Under the pieces are notes generated by a model. The model was not told the origin of the DNA and did not search any database. It saw only the letters and a program-made list of their open reading frames with translations. A program made the translations under genes and the position numbers. This document shows positions 34,575 through 43,283 of a DNA stretch of 64,000 bases, in pieces. Positions within the stretch are counted from its first letter, which is position 1. Every line of letters begins with the position of its first letter. The stretch is from the NCBI GenBank assembly GCA_934351835.1, contig CAKRJP010000001.1, forward strand, positions 124,001 through 188,000, written 5' to 3'. Origin of the DNA: an uncultured Lachnospiraceae bacterium. GTDB lineage: Bacteria; Bacillota; Clostridia; Lachnospirales; Lachnospiraceae.

Positions 34575-35447
34575 TTAGTCCGTGTATTTTTTCTTCATGG
34601 AAAATCCGCGTCCCTTTACTTCGCTGACTCGTGTTACTACCATGAAACATTCAGGATCAATAGAATGAACAATTTTCTCGATCTTAGGCAGTTCCCTGTT
34701 GGAGACTACACTGAATACTACGTCTGTATCCTGGTGGAGATAAGCGCCTTTTCCGGAGAGCAATGTGGCTCCGCGATCCATCTGCTTTAAAATTGCATTA
34801 CAGATAGCTTCAGACTGCTTGCTGATTAATTTGATTTCTGTGCGGGTAGATCCCAGAAGCAGCAACTTGTCAAGAACAATCGTATAAATCATGACCAGGA
34901 TAATTCCGTACAGCAACCGGTCGATGGGTTGGAAGTAAGCCTGACCAAGCAAGATGATAAAATCAAATAAGTAAAGTCCCACAGATACCGGAAGTTTAAA
35001 GTAACGGTTCAGTACCAGGGGCGGGATATCCATCCCACCGGTGGATGCGCCGGCGCGGATCACGACTCCCAGTGAAATTCCAATACCAATTCCGGAAAAC
35101 ACAGTACATAATAAAATGTCTTTGGTGAGAACAAGGTTTCCCAGCAGATGATCCAAAAGTTTTAATGCAATCGGGTAAGTAAAGGTGCTGATGATCGTTG
35201 TGGCAGCGAAAGCTTTCCCCAGGAGCAGTGCACCGATGATCAACATGCAGATATTAAAAATAAGTACAAATGTCGAGACTGAAAATCCCGATAAATAGTT
35301 TACTGCCAGAGCGATACCGGTAGTTCCGCCGGTAATCAGACCTCCGGGAATTAAAAATAGTTTGACTGCAAGTGCGTAGATGAAATTGCCGACGATAACC
35401 ATGAGCAGCGAGATCATACCTTGCATAGATAAGTGTTTGGATTCCAT
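34575..35447 (-). CDS. YitT-family membrane protein (DUF2179)
   Basis: A 290-residue protein with about five or six N-terminal TM helices (residues 10-195), including PGGLITGGTTGIAL and GASTGGMDIPPLVL. A soluble C-terminal DUF2179-type domain spans about 205-285. The family is widespread in Firmicutes; its transport role is unproven. The start is fixed by GGGAGG. No obvious role in allantoin use. Confidence 0.88.
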   Translation of the reverse strand: MESKHLSMQGMISLLMVIVGNFIYALAVKLFLIPGGLITGGTTGIALAVNYLSGFSVSTFVLIFNICMLIIGALLLGKAFAATTIISTFTYPIALKLLDHLLGNLVLTKDILLCTVFSGIGIGISLGVVIRAGASTGGMDIPPLVLNRYFKLPVSVGLYLFDFIILLGQAYFQPIDRLLYGIILVMIYTIVLDKLLLLGSTRTEIKLISKQSEAICNAILKQMDRGATLLSGKGAYLHQDTDVVFSVVSNRELPKIEKIVHSIDPECFMVVTRVSEVKGRGFSMKKKYTD

Positions 35448-35507
35448 AGTAACCTCCCTGTTGATGATGAAATGCTTATCTCCTCAGGCTTTAATTCGTT
35501 GCCATAC

Positions 35508-35544
35508 AAAAAACGCTTGCCGGGGAATTTTCCCTGACAAGCGT
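35508..35544 (-). terminator. Terminator of the aminotransferase gene
   Basis: On the minus strand ACGCTTG...CAAGCGT forms a stem with an inner GGG/CCC part and a TTTTTT tail, 60 nt downstream of the stop. Confidence 0.88.
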
Positions 35545-35604
35545 GGATCAAAGCATTTGCTTAATACAATATTATTATAAATAATATTGAGCAAAAATGC
35601 AATC

Positions 35605-36834
35605 TTATTTTTCAGCGTTTCTGTATACTTCAAGAGCTGCCTGAACACCATCTCCAACGTTGATCTTAACATTGTTGTTGATGAATACAGCTTCCAGTGC
35701 ACCCAGAGTGAGAAGAATATTTCTCTTCTGGCTTGAGTATCCCATGTTACCGATACGGATAATCTTACCATCTAGTGGTCCGAATGAAGTAGCAACTTCG
35801 ATACCGAAGTCATTTAACATCTGGCCACGAAGTGTAGGTCCGTCAATTCCCTCTGGAATGTTAATAGCAGTAACAACCGGCATTTTGTGTTTTAAATCTC
35901 CGAAGATTGTAAGTCCCATTGCCTGGAGACCGGCACAAAGTGCATCGTTGTTCAGGTTGTGGCGGGCAAAACGCTCCTGTAAACCTTCCTGAAGGATAAC
36001 ACGAAGAGCTTCATGTACGCCGTACTGGTTAGCAGTAGCTTCTGTATGGTGGTTCAGACGACGAGGGCTCCAGTAGTCTTCGAGCTGAGCCATATCCAGG
36101 TAGTTGCTTGGGATACCAGGAAGTGTTCCATCGATGTCGGAAGTAGTACGGATACCCTTTTCAACTTTCTTTCTTGCTTTTGCGATGTCACTGATCTTCT
36201 CGTTGTAAGTAACAAGAGCAGAACCGGATGGTGCAGAGATACATTTCTGAGTACCTGCGATACATGCATCCAAGCCCCACTCGTCAACACGGATATCAAC
36301 TCCGCCGAGAGTGGCAACTGTATCAACGATCAGTAAAGCATCGTATTTCTTACAAATCTTGCCAATCTCTTCTAATGGCTGCATCATGGATGTAGATGTC
36401 TCACCGTGAATGCAGGCAACAGCCTTGTAGCCGCCTTTCTTTAACTCAGCTTCAATCTCTTCCGGCTCGAATACAGTACCCCATTCTCTCTCGATGATAG
36501 TGATATCAGCACCGCATCTTTCAAGAATCTCTGATAATAAATATCCAAAACGTCCAAAAGCAGGGATGAGAACCTTGTCTCCAGGGCAGATAGCACCTGT
36601 CAGGATTGTTTCAAGACCTCCTCTTGAAGTTGTGTCTACGACATAAGTCTGATGATTCTTTGTCTGGAATACCTGACGGGCCATTTCCATAGTCTCTGTC
36701 ATCAGAGCGGTAAATTCAGGATCGAACTGCCCTAAGATAGGTGCGCTCATTGCACGGAGTACACGAGGATCCGCATCTACAGGACCAGGGCACATAAGTG
36801 TACGTGGTGATGGATTGATTTCTTTAAAGTTCAT
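35605..36834 (-). CDS. pucG: (S)-ureidoglycine-glyoxylate aminotransferase
   Basis: A 409-residue class V PLP aminotransferase, close to B. subtilis PucG in length (about 416). It moves the amino group of ureidoglycine to glyoxylate, giving oxalurate and glycine. PLP lysine is K197 (GTQKCISAPSG), with D171 in IVDTVATLGG. Q36 (ILGQFDPEF) and N261 (RRLNHHTEA) match residues reported to mark ureidoglycine enzymes against alanine-glyoxylate transaminases (from memory). It offers a second path around AllE/AllD. It has its own strong promoter. Confidence 0.88.
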   Translation of the reverse strand: MNFKEINPSPRTLMCPGPVDADPRVLRAMSAPILGQFDPEFTALMTETMEMARQVFQTKNHQTYVVDTTSRGGLETILTGAICPGDKVLIPAFGRFGYLLSEILERCGADITIIEREWGTVFEPEEIEAELKKGGYKAVACIHGETSTSMMQPLEEIGKICKKYDALLIVDTVATLGGVDIRVDEWGLDACIAGTQKCISAPSGSALVTYNEKISDIAKARKKVEKGIRTTSDIDGTLPGIPSNYLDMAQLEDYWSPRRLNHHTEATANQYGVHEALRVILQEGLQERFARHNLNNDALCAGLQAMGLTIFGDLKHKMPVVTAINIPEGIDGPTLRGQMLNDFGIEVATSFGPLDGKIIRIGNMGYSSQKRNILLTLGALEAVFINNNVKINVGDGVQAALEVYRNAEK

Positions 36835-36908
36835 TACGCTTTCCTTCTTTCCTTAGTTATAATTGCCAAAACTTTTTGATTTCTATATGATTATTAAAAT
36901 ACGGTATT

Positions 36909-36937
36909 ATTATATATATAAATATGAATAATTTCAA
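36909..36937 (-). promoter_or_regulatory. Promoter of pucG
   Basis: On the minus strand TTGAAA, 17-bp spacer, TATAAT: near consensus, 75 bp before the start codon. Confidence 0.85.
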
Positions 36938-37120
36938 TACAAAACTTGCAGAAAATGTGTTAAAATGTTGAAAACCGCGGGAAAACAGGGGATAAATGAC
37001 GAATAAAAAGTGGTTGATGCCATGAGAGAAAGTTTGCATTCCATTTGTCTGATAACTGTAGTATAATAAAGACATTCTAAGATCGTGCGTAAGTATTGAT
37101 CCGATTGGAGGGTGGATTCT

Positions 37121-37654
37121 ATGACAGGTGCACAGAGGCGTGCCAATATAATAGAACAGATTCAAAATAGTAAGGTCCCGGTTTCGGGAACCAGGCTGGC
37201 AGTGACGTATCAGGTCAGCCGTCAGGTGATTGTGCAGGATATTGCATTGATTCGGGCATCAGGATATGATATCCTGTCAACAAACAGAGGATATATATTG
37301 AATGAACCGGTAGAAGTCAGTCGGATATTCAAAGTCAGACATACGAATGATCAGGTGGAAGAAGAGTTGTATGCAATAGTGGATATGGGAGGCTGCGTAG
37401 ATAATGTGATGATTAATCATCGCGTTTACGGACGGATGGAGGCTGAACTTCATGTGAATTCGCGCAGGAAAGTTACCGAGTTTATACAAGATATTAAGAG
37501 TGGTAAATCAAGCCCGCTTCTGAATATCACATCCGGCTACCACTACCATAAGGTAACGGCAGACAGTGAAGGAACCCTGGATATGATAGAAGAGGTCTTA
37601 AGGGAAAAAGGGTTTTTGCTAAAAGACCAGAATCTGGAAGAATTGCAAGGATAA
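37121..37654 (+). CDS. niaR: NiaR, transcriptional repressor of NAD biosynthesis
   Basis: A 177-residue protein: N-terminal helix-turn-helix (about 5-55, VSGTRLAVTYQVSRQVIVQD) and C-terminal 3H domain with clustered His residues (H74, H111, H141, H143). NiaR represses niacin uptake and NAD synthesis genes when nicotinate is high. ATG 37121 follows GGAGGG; the in-frame GTG at 37112 is inside the RBS. No nadABC or niacin transporter is adjacent, so its targets lie elsewhere or include the symporter downstream. Confidence 0.9.
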   Translation: MTGAQRRANIIEQIQNSKVPVSGTRLAVTYQVSRQVIVQDIALIRASGYDILSTNRGYILNEPVEVSRIFKVRHTNDQVEEELYAIVDMGGCVDNVMINHRVYGRMEAELHVNSRRKVTEFIQDIKSGKSSPLLNITSGYHYHKVTADSEGTLDMIEEVLREKGFLLKDQNLEELQG

Positions 37655-37689
37655 GAATATACTATAGAATATATTGAGATGATTATAAG

Positions 37690-37725
37690 GCAAGGATGCA
37701 AAAGAAGAGTTGTATCCTTGCTTTA
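37690..37725 (+). terminator. Terminator after niaR
   Basis: GCAAGGATGCAA / TTGTATCCTTGC 12-bp stem (one G-T pair), followed by TTTATG. Moderate T tract. Confidence 0.65.
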
Positions 37726-37800
37726 TGTATTTATATAGGAAAGCAGTACTTTTAAGTGTAGAGATATGAAGAGGATGACAAGAACAGACTGTAGTACAGC

Positions 37801-37832
37801 GATTTTAAAAATTAAAATCGTATACATGTATA
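37801..37832 (+). promoter_or_regulatory. Palindromes upstream of the symporter promoter
   Basis: GATTTTAA-AAA-TTAAAATC inverted repeat (37801-37819) and TATACATGTATA palindrome (37821-37832), about 70 bp before the -35. Possible operators. Confidence 0.4.
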
Positions 37833-37901
37833 AATAAAATAAACAAAAACCACATTCTGTTGTGCGTAATTGTTAAAAACAAAGAAAAACAGCCCGCAAG
37901 G

Positions 37902-37930
37902 TTGACAAAAGCTAAACAAAAGAGTAAGAT
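37902..37930 (+). promoter_or_regulatory. Promoter of the sodium symporter operon
   Basis: TTGACA, 17-bp spacer, TAAGAT. It implies a leader of about 165 nt before the symporter ATG. Confidence 0.75.
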
Positions 37931-37936
37931 AAAGGC

Positions 37937-38103
37937 AAGTTAAGAGACTGAGGTCTTTATAGAAAGCGATTCGAGTTCGGAAGAGACTAAAGTCTGATTA
38001 TCTAAAAAGAATAGGGTAAAATAGCAGGAGCAAGGTGGTTCGATTTCAATAATGATGTTGTTGGTTGCCTTGCTTTTATTTTACTACATAAGGAGGGAAT
38101 TCT
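37937..38103 (+). ncRNA. Structured 5' leader of unknown class (candidate riboswitch/attenuator)
   Basis: The leader has two mini-hairpins with the same stem, AGAC-TGAG-GTCT (37945-37956) and AGAC-TAAA-GTCT (37984-37995). A long terminator-like hairpin follows: GTAAAATA (38016-38023) with TATTTTAC (38077-38084), and AGCAAGG (38029-38035) with CCTTGCT (38068-38074), the 3' arm being T-rich. The RBS AGGAGGG (38091-38097) lies just after. I could not match it to a known riboswitch. The rest of the gap from 37655 holds a terminator, palindromes and the promoter. Confidence 0.5.
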
Positions 38104-39510
38104 ATGCAGCAACTAGTAACAAAACCAAGTTTACTTATCTTTGTTGTGGCTTACATCGTTGTATTGGTCGTTGTAGGTGCATATTATTCAAAGAAATCAA
38201 AGACAAGTGATGAATTCGTAAAAGCCGGCGGAGGCCTGGGAGCAGTTGTACTGATGGGTACATTCTTAGCAACCTTCACAGGTAACGGAACCATTTCCGG
38301 TGGTGGTAACTCATTGACATATAATTATGGTATCTGGCCTGGAATCTTCTTCGCAGTACCATCAATCTTAGGTGTAGTTACACTGGCACTTATTTCCGGT
38401 AAGATTAAAAAGGCTGACTGTTATACTGCAGCAGGAATCCTGGAGAACAAATATGGACACTTTGCAAGAACTGCAGCAGGAGTTATCATTGCATTATCAA
38501 TGATTTCCATATGTTCATATCAGTATAAAGGTCTTGCATATGTACTGAACGTTACAACCGGTCTGGATGTCAATATCGGTACAATCGTATCAGCAGTGCT
38601 GATTATCTTCCTGGCAACATCCGGAGGACTTACTTCTGTAGCTGTTACGGATGCCATCAGTGCAGGTATTATGTTAGTAGGTATATTGATCGCAACTCCT
38701 CTGGTTATTAAGGCAGCCGGTGGATGGGATAATGTAGTGGCAACAAACCTGGCACTCAGCCCGACATCCATGGAGCCATTAGGAGGACAGACAATTCTTG
38801 GTTTCTTATCAGGATATCTTCCACTGTACTTCCTGTCAATCGGTGACCAGAATATGTATCAGAGAATCGGGGCAGGTCGTGGAGATAAGACGATTAAAAA
38901 AGGATTTATCGGATGGTTTGTCGGTGTTCTGGTAGTAGTACCATTAGTAGCTGTAATCGCATTCTCCGCAAAAGCAATCTTTGGAACAAACATTGATGCA
39001 GCGATGGCATTTATGTCAACAACAACAGTTATTCCTACATTTGCAGGTGGATTATTACTTGCGGCATCCGCAGCGTTCATTATTACAACCGGTGACTCTT
39101 ATCTGTTATCAGGAGCTACCAATATTACATACGATATCTACGCAGACCGTATCAAACCGGATGCAACAGATAAACAGAAATTTGTATTTACCCGTGTAAC
39201 TATCGTAGTCGTTGGTATTCTGGCTTACGTTATTTTACAGTTCTTCCCATCAGTACTTGCGATCCAGTACTGGTCATACACCATCTATGGTGCTGGTATT
39301 ACACCGGCTCTGATCGGAGCTCTTTGCTGGAAGAAGGTTACAAAAGCAGGTGGTATCTCATCTATGATCGTTGGTACCTTAGTAACGATCGTATATGAAG
39401 CTATGGGCCAGCCACTGGGATATGCAACGGTATTAGTAGCATTACCTACCTCCGTAGTAGTTTTGATTGTAGTCTCACTGTTAACACAGAAACAGAATCA
39501 GGCTGCATAA
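38104..39510 (+). CDS. Sodium:solute symporter family transporter
   Basis: A 468-residue SSF protein with about 13 TM segments: GGLGAVVLMGTFLATFTGN, GTISGGGNSLTYNYG, GGLTSVAVTDAIS and the sodium-site region SAAFIITTGDSYLLSGATNI. It imports an unknown organic solute with sodium. Strong AGGAGGG RBS. It is paired with an amidohydrolase 100 bp downstream, which suggests the two handle the same cyclic amide or dipeptide-like compound. Confidence 0.88.
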   Translation: MQQLVTKPSLLIFVVAYIVVLVVVGAYYSKKSKTSDEFVKAGGGLGAVVLMGTFLATFTGNGTISGGGNSLTYNYGIWPGIFFAVPSILGVVTLALISGKIKKADCYTAAGILENKYGHFARTAAGVIIALSMISICSYQYKGLAYVLNVTTGLDVNIGTIVSAVLIIFLATSGGLTSVAVTDAISAGIMLVGILIATPLVIKAAGGWDNVVATNLALSPTSMEPLGGQTILGFLSGYLPLYFLSIGDQNMYQRIGAGRGDKTIKKGFIGWFVGVLVVVPLVAVIAFSAKAIFGTNIDAAMAFMSTTTVIPTFAGGLLLAASAAFIITTGDSYLLSGATNITYDIYADRIKPDATDKQKFVFTRVTIVVVGILAYVILQFFPSVLAIQYWSYTIYGAGITPALIGALCWKKVTKAGGISSMIVGTLVTIVYEAMGQPLGYATVLVALPTSVVVLIVVSLLTQKQNQAA

Positions 39511-39520
39511 TAAAAAGAAA

Positions 39521-39556
39521 TGTCACAGACCTCGGAAATATTTCGGGGTCTTGACA
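39521..39556 (+). other. Stem-loop between symporter and amidohydrolase
   Basis: TGTCA-c-AGACC...GGTCT-t-TGACA hairpin with an AAATATTT loop and no T run. It may lower or stabilise downstream expression. Confidence 0.5.
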
Positions 39557-39610
39557 CTTATAAAGGATAAAGGATATCAGATAAAAGGATAAGCAGAAAG
39601 GAGTTATATT

Positions 39611-40891
39611 ATGAGCAAAGACAAATTGACCTACATTATTTGTGGAAAGATGTACGATGGTATTACACCGGAGTTTAAGGAAAACTATAAGATCCTGATT
39701 GAAAATGATAAGATTGCGGCAGTAGGACCGGACATTCCGCAGCCGGAGTCGGCAGAAGTGATTGATTTATCAGATGCAACTGTAACACCTGGTATGATTG
39801 ATGCTCATATGCATATGGATTATTACGACTGGCATCATGTACGTGATATCGTGTATACAACAACTGAGGAATATAAGACATTGTCCATTCTGCACTGTGC
39901 ACAGAAAACATTGTCCCGTGGATTTACAACCGTCCGCCATATTGGAGGTATTTCTTCCAGCGGATTTGGAGCATTGGATGTAAGAAATGCAATCAATGAC
40001 GGTTATTTCCAGGGATCGAGAATTATTACAGCACCGCGTCTTCTCGGAACCGTAGGAAGCCACGGCGATCTGACACAGGCATTTGCGCATAATCCGGAAT
40101 TTTCTAAACTGGCTCTTAATATGCGTCCGTCAATCGGATGTGGGGCAGATTTCTTCAGAAATGCAGTTCGTGAAGAGATTAAGGCCGGGGCAGATTTCAT
40201 TAAGATAATGGCAACCGGTGGATTCTTTACACCGTATGATAATCCAATGCAGCAGCAGATGTCAGACGATGAGTTGAAAGCAATCATGGATACAACCCAT
40301 GAATGGGGCAAGACAGTTACTGCCCATGTATATAGCGCAGAACTTCAGCAGAAACTGATCAAGCTGGGTATCGATGGAATGGAACATTGTTCATTGATGG
40401 ATGAAGAAACCGCAGATATGATTGTAGAGAACAATGTATATGTAGTTCCTACATTCTGCCCATATGAGGAAGCTGTACATTATGATCCGGTAGCAATTCA
40501 GCAGAAACAGCCGGAGTTCAGAAAAAAACTGGAATACTATAAAGATGCTCTCCAGGCAGGCCGTGAGGTTATTAAGAATTCTAAATGTAAGCTAGGTTAT
40601 GGTACTGACCAGGTTGCAACTCATAACAACTATGAAAGTGGATATGAGTACAAAGCATGGATGGAAAGCGGCATGGGTGCATTCCGTACGTTGGAAGCTG
40701 CAACCAGAGTGAATGCAGAGATTTTACAGTTAGATGATCAGATTGGTACACTTGAAGTAGGCAAACAGGCAGATATCTCCGCATGGAAGAGAGATCTCCT
40801 GACAGATCCGAATGCACTTCTTGACTGCGCATTTGTTATGAAGGGTGGAGTTTCTTATCCGACAGAAAAATGCGAAGATTTTGAAGGATAA
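39611..40891 (+). CDS. Imidazolonepropionase-like amidohydrolase (COG1228)
   Basis: A 426-residue metal-dependent hydrolase: HAMHMD-type metal motif in IDAHMHMDYYD, GFTTVRHIGG, GSHGDL, the lysine in DFIKIMATGG, a TAHVY His, EHCSLMD and the GYGTDQ aspartate. This subgroup contains imidazolonepropionases and prolidase-like dipeptidases, so the substrate is unclear. It ends with the usual EVGKQADISAW. It shares a transcript with the SSF symporter. A cyclic ureide, imidazolone or proline-like dipeptide substrate is possible. Confidence 0.85.
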   Translation: MSKDKLTYIICGKMYDGITPEFKENYKILIENDKIAAVGPDIPQPESAEVIDLSDATVTPGMIDAHMHMDYYDWHHVRDIVYTTTEEYKTLSILHCAQKTLSRGFTTVRHIGGISSSGFGALDVRNAINDGYFQGSRIITAPRLLGTVGSHGDLTQAFAHNPEFSKLALNMRPSIGCGADFFRNAVREEIKAGADFIKIMATGGFFTPYDNPMQQQMSDDELKAIMDTTHEWGKTVTAHVYSAELQQKLIKLGIDGMEHCSLMDEETADMIVENNVYVVPTFCPYEEAVHYDPVAIQQKQPEFRKKLEYYKDALQAGREVIKNSKCKLGYGTDQVATHNNYESGYEYKAWMESGMGAFRTLEAATRVNAEILQLDDQIGTLEVGKQADISAWKRDLLTDPNALLDCAFVMKGGVSYPTEKCEDFEG

Positions 40892-40934
40892 TATATATTA
40901 TATAAGTAGAAAACGATAATGTAAGATGAAAGAT

Positions 40935-40980
40935 ACCACATGGAGTAACACTGTTGAATACTTCATGTGGTGTTTCTTTT
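40935..40980 (+). terminator. Terminator after the amidohydrolase
   Basis: ACCACATGGAGT / ACTTCATGTGGT stem (one mismatch pair), then TTTCTTTT. Confidence 0.85.
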
Positions 40981-41036
40981 ATATGGATATATATTTTAAA
41001 AGTTAATGAGAAAAATAACCAATCCGGAAAAAAATC

Positions 41037-41065
41037 TTGTCAAAAGCGCATACAGCATCTAAAAT
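41037..41065 (+). promoter_or_regulatory. Promoter of the metal-exporter-like gene
   Basis: TTGTCA, 17-bp spacer, TAAAAT. Confidence 0.7.
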
Positions 41066-41114
41066 AAAGCGTAAACTTAATTTAAGAGTGTGTATGTTTG
41101 AAAGGAAGATATAG

Positions 41115-41978
41115 ATGGAATTATTAAAGGATGTCTTTGTTGATACCTGTTTGGACAGTATAAAAATGCTGCCCTTTTTATTTGCAGCCTTTTTATTAAT
41201 AGAAGCAATAGAACATTATTCCGGTGAATTTACAAGGAAAGCACTGGAAAAAGTTGGAAAAGCCGGTCCGGTTGTCGGAGCCGTTGCCGGATGTGTTCCG
41301 CAGTGTGGTTTTTCCGTAATGGCATCAAATCTGTATGCCGGCGGAGTGATTTCCGTGGGAACGTTACTGTCTGTATTTATTGCAACTTCTGATGAGGCAA
41401 TTTTGATCATCATGGGAAACCCGGGCTATTTAAAAGAAGTGGGTGTCTTGCTTGCAGCAAAAGTAGTAATTGCGATTATTGCAGGATATTTTGTGGATTT
41501 ATTTTTGGGGAAATGGATCACAGAGCGTAAACATAAAGAATGTGGGGAAGTATGCGAAGATGAAAGCTGTGGATGCGAGCATGGAAGTGCCGGAATCTTA
41601 ATGCCGGCATGGCGGCATACGCTGAAGATTTTCATTTATTTATTTATTTTCAATGGAATTTTAAATCTTTCGATTGAAGTATTTGGGATTGAACAGTTGT
41701 CTGTATTTTTGCTTGGAAATACAATTTTTCAGCCGGTGATCGCGGCAATCATCGGATTGATCCCGAATTGTGCAGCTTCTGTGATACTGACGCAGTTATA
41801 TCTGAGCGGAGCAATTTCTTTTGCATCTGTGATTTCCGGGTTAAGTACAGGTGCCGGTGTAGGACTTCTGGTGTTATTTAAGGTAAATAAAAACGTACGG
41901 GAGAATACAAAGATTGTAGGAACGTTAGTGATCATTGCAATAGCGGCGGGAATTTTTCTGGAACTGGCAGCCGTTTAA
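41115..41978 (+). CDS. Putative heavy-metal/manganese exporter (PF11449-type)
   Basis: A 287-residue membrane protein with two homologous halves: AGCVPQCGFSVMASNLYAGG in the first and GLIPNCAASVILTQLYLSGA in the second. This repeat is the family signature of the putative 10-TM metal exporters, though here about 8 TM are seen. A central loop (about 136-160) is rich in Cys and His (CGEVCEDESCGCEHG), suited to metal binding. It has its own promoter. The metal is unknown. Confidence 0.82.
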   Translation: MELLKDVFVDTCLDSIKMLPFLFAAFLLIEAIEHYSGEFTRKALEKVGKAGPVVGAVAGCVPQCGFSVMASNLYAGGVISVGTLLSVFIATSDEAILIIMGNPGYLKEVGVLLAAKVVIAIIAGYFVDLFLGKWITERKHKECGEVCEDESCGCEHGSAGILMPAWRHTLKIFIYLFIFNGILNLSIEVFGIEQLSVFLLGNTIFQPVIAAIIGLIPNCAASVILTQLYLSGAISFASVISGLSTGAGVGLLVLFKVNKNVRENTKIVGTLVIIAIAAGIFLELAAV

Positions 41979-42023
41979 GAAAAAATTAAGATATGGAGAA
42001 ACTGTGAACATTTTCTAAGGATG

Positions 42024-42052
42024 TTAACAGACGAAAAAAAAGATGCTATAAT
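42024..42052 (+). promoter_or_regulatory. Promoter of the DUF4203-like gene
   Basis: TTAACA, 17-bp spacer, TATAAT. Confidence 0.75.
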
Positions 42053-42096
42053 AACAGACATAAATAATTAATAACGTGGGAGAAGGAGAAGTAGTT

Positions 42097-42960
42097 ATGG
42101 AGACAGTTAAAAGCGGAACTCAGATGTTAGAACAATTGCTGAAGAGTGGAAATAATACTTACCTGACCGGCACTGTGACTTTGGGACTCGCAGCACTTGG
42201 CATTGTGGTTGGATTATTGATCTGTTTCTTTGGTGTGAAGGTCTTGAAAGTTATAGCAGCAATATTTGGTCTGTCAATTGGAGCCGGTGTAGGAGCTGTG
42301 ATAGGTACAGCAGCAAATGTCAACTCAATGACGATGGCGATTATCGTATTGATCGCAGCAGTTGTGGGAGCGGTACTTCTGGTATTTTTGCGGAGGTTGT
42401 CTGCATTCATTGTTGTATTTGCTTATGCATTATCTATATGTGCGATGCTGCTAGTACCGCAAAGCACGGTAATGTGGATCGTCTGTGTCGTTGTTCCGGT
42501 GATTTTGGCAATTTTGGCGGCAGTTTTTGTAGATCCGATGGTCATCATCCTGACAGGACTATCTGGAGGACTGTCCGTAGGAGTTTCTGTGGCAGGACTT
42601 TTAAATCTGGGCAACAAATGGATCGGATATGGAATTGGTCTTGCAATTGCAATAATCGGAATCATTGTACAGTTTGTTATGTACTCTAAGAAGCAGGGAA
42701 AGAAGGACAAGCAACGTTCGAAGAAAGCCAAGGCTGTGGATTCAAGAGAGACAGAAGTCGAGAAAGCAAGACGTTTGCTGGAGGATTCTGATGACGAGCT
42801 GGATGAATATCTGGATGAACTGACGGATGACGACGATGATGATGATTTGGAAGATTTTGATGAGGCAGAAGATTCCGGGGAAAAACAGGAGTATCTGGAT
42901 GATTATGATGTAGATGTTGAATATCTGGATGATGACGATGATGATTTCCTGGATGAATAA
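42097..42960 (+). CDS. DUF4203/TMEM198-like membrane protein with acidic tail
   Basis: A 287-residue protein: about seven TM helices (residues 25-205) with Gly-rich repeats (GLSIGAGVGAVIG, GLSGGLSVGVSVAG), a basic patch (KKQGKKDKQRSKKAKA), then a roughly 65-residue tail dominated by Asp and Glu with several YLDD/YLDE repeats. ATG 42097 is chosen after AGAAGGAG; the earlier GTG overlaps the RBS. The tail may bind cations or partners. Function unknown. Confidence 0.8.
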   Translation: METVKSGTQMLEQLLKSGNNTYLTGTVTLGLAALGIVVGLLICFFGVKVLKVIAAIFGLSIGAGVGAVIGTAANVNSMTMAIIVLIAAVVGAVLLVFLRRLSAFIVVFAYALSICAMLLVPQSTVMWIVCVVVPVILAILAAVFVDPMVIILTGLSGGLSVGVSVAGLLNLGNKWIGYGIGLAIAIIGIIVQFVMYSKKQGKKDKQRSKKAKAVDSRETEVEKARRLLEDSDDELDEYLDELTDDDDDDDLEDFDEAEDSGEKQEYLDDYDVDVEYLDDDDDDFLDE

Positions 42961-43045
42961 TAATCTGAATTAAAATAAAATGTGTAGTCCGTTTTATGGG
43001 ACACCTGGTCTGATATAGTGTTGGCTATAGAGGAGGTGTCGGAGA

Positions 43046-43219
43046 ATGAAGCGGAAGATAAAGAAATTAATGATAGGTGTTGGCGTGTTCTGCCAGATAA
43101 TGACGATGCTAATTTATAGTTTTGGTGAAACTGCTGCACCTAAGTATTATTACCTGTTGGTATGGGTGCTGTGCGCAGGATTGATCCGGTGTGTCAGTAA
43201 CAGAGAATGTGTATCATAG
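43046..43219 (+). CDS. 57-aa membrane protein
   Basis: A small gene with a strong AGGAGG 9 bp before its ATG. The product starts MKRKIKKLMIGVGVFCQ, with one TM helix at about 9-25 and a second at about 35-49, and ends RCVSNRECVS. Three Cys in the C-terminal half may be functional. It lies between two genes on the same strand. No family recognised. Confidence 0.6.
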   Translation: MKRKIKKLMIGVGVFCQIMTMLIYSFGETAAPKYYYLLVWVLCAGLIRCVSNRECVS

Positions 43220-43283
43220 ATATAGGAAAAGAGGAGATACTGTCTATACAAAGCTGTCAGGTGATAATCAAAGGAGATTTATT

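Noticed and set aside
38029..38040. AGCAAGGTGG as a T-box sequence
   Set aside because: No ACC-CG continuation, no antiterminator partner and no specifier-type Stem I; unlike the clear T-box at 58737.
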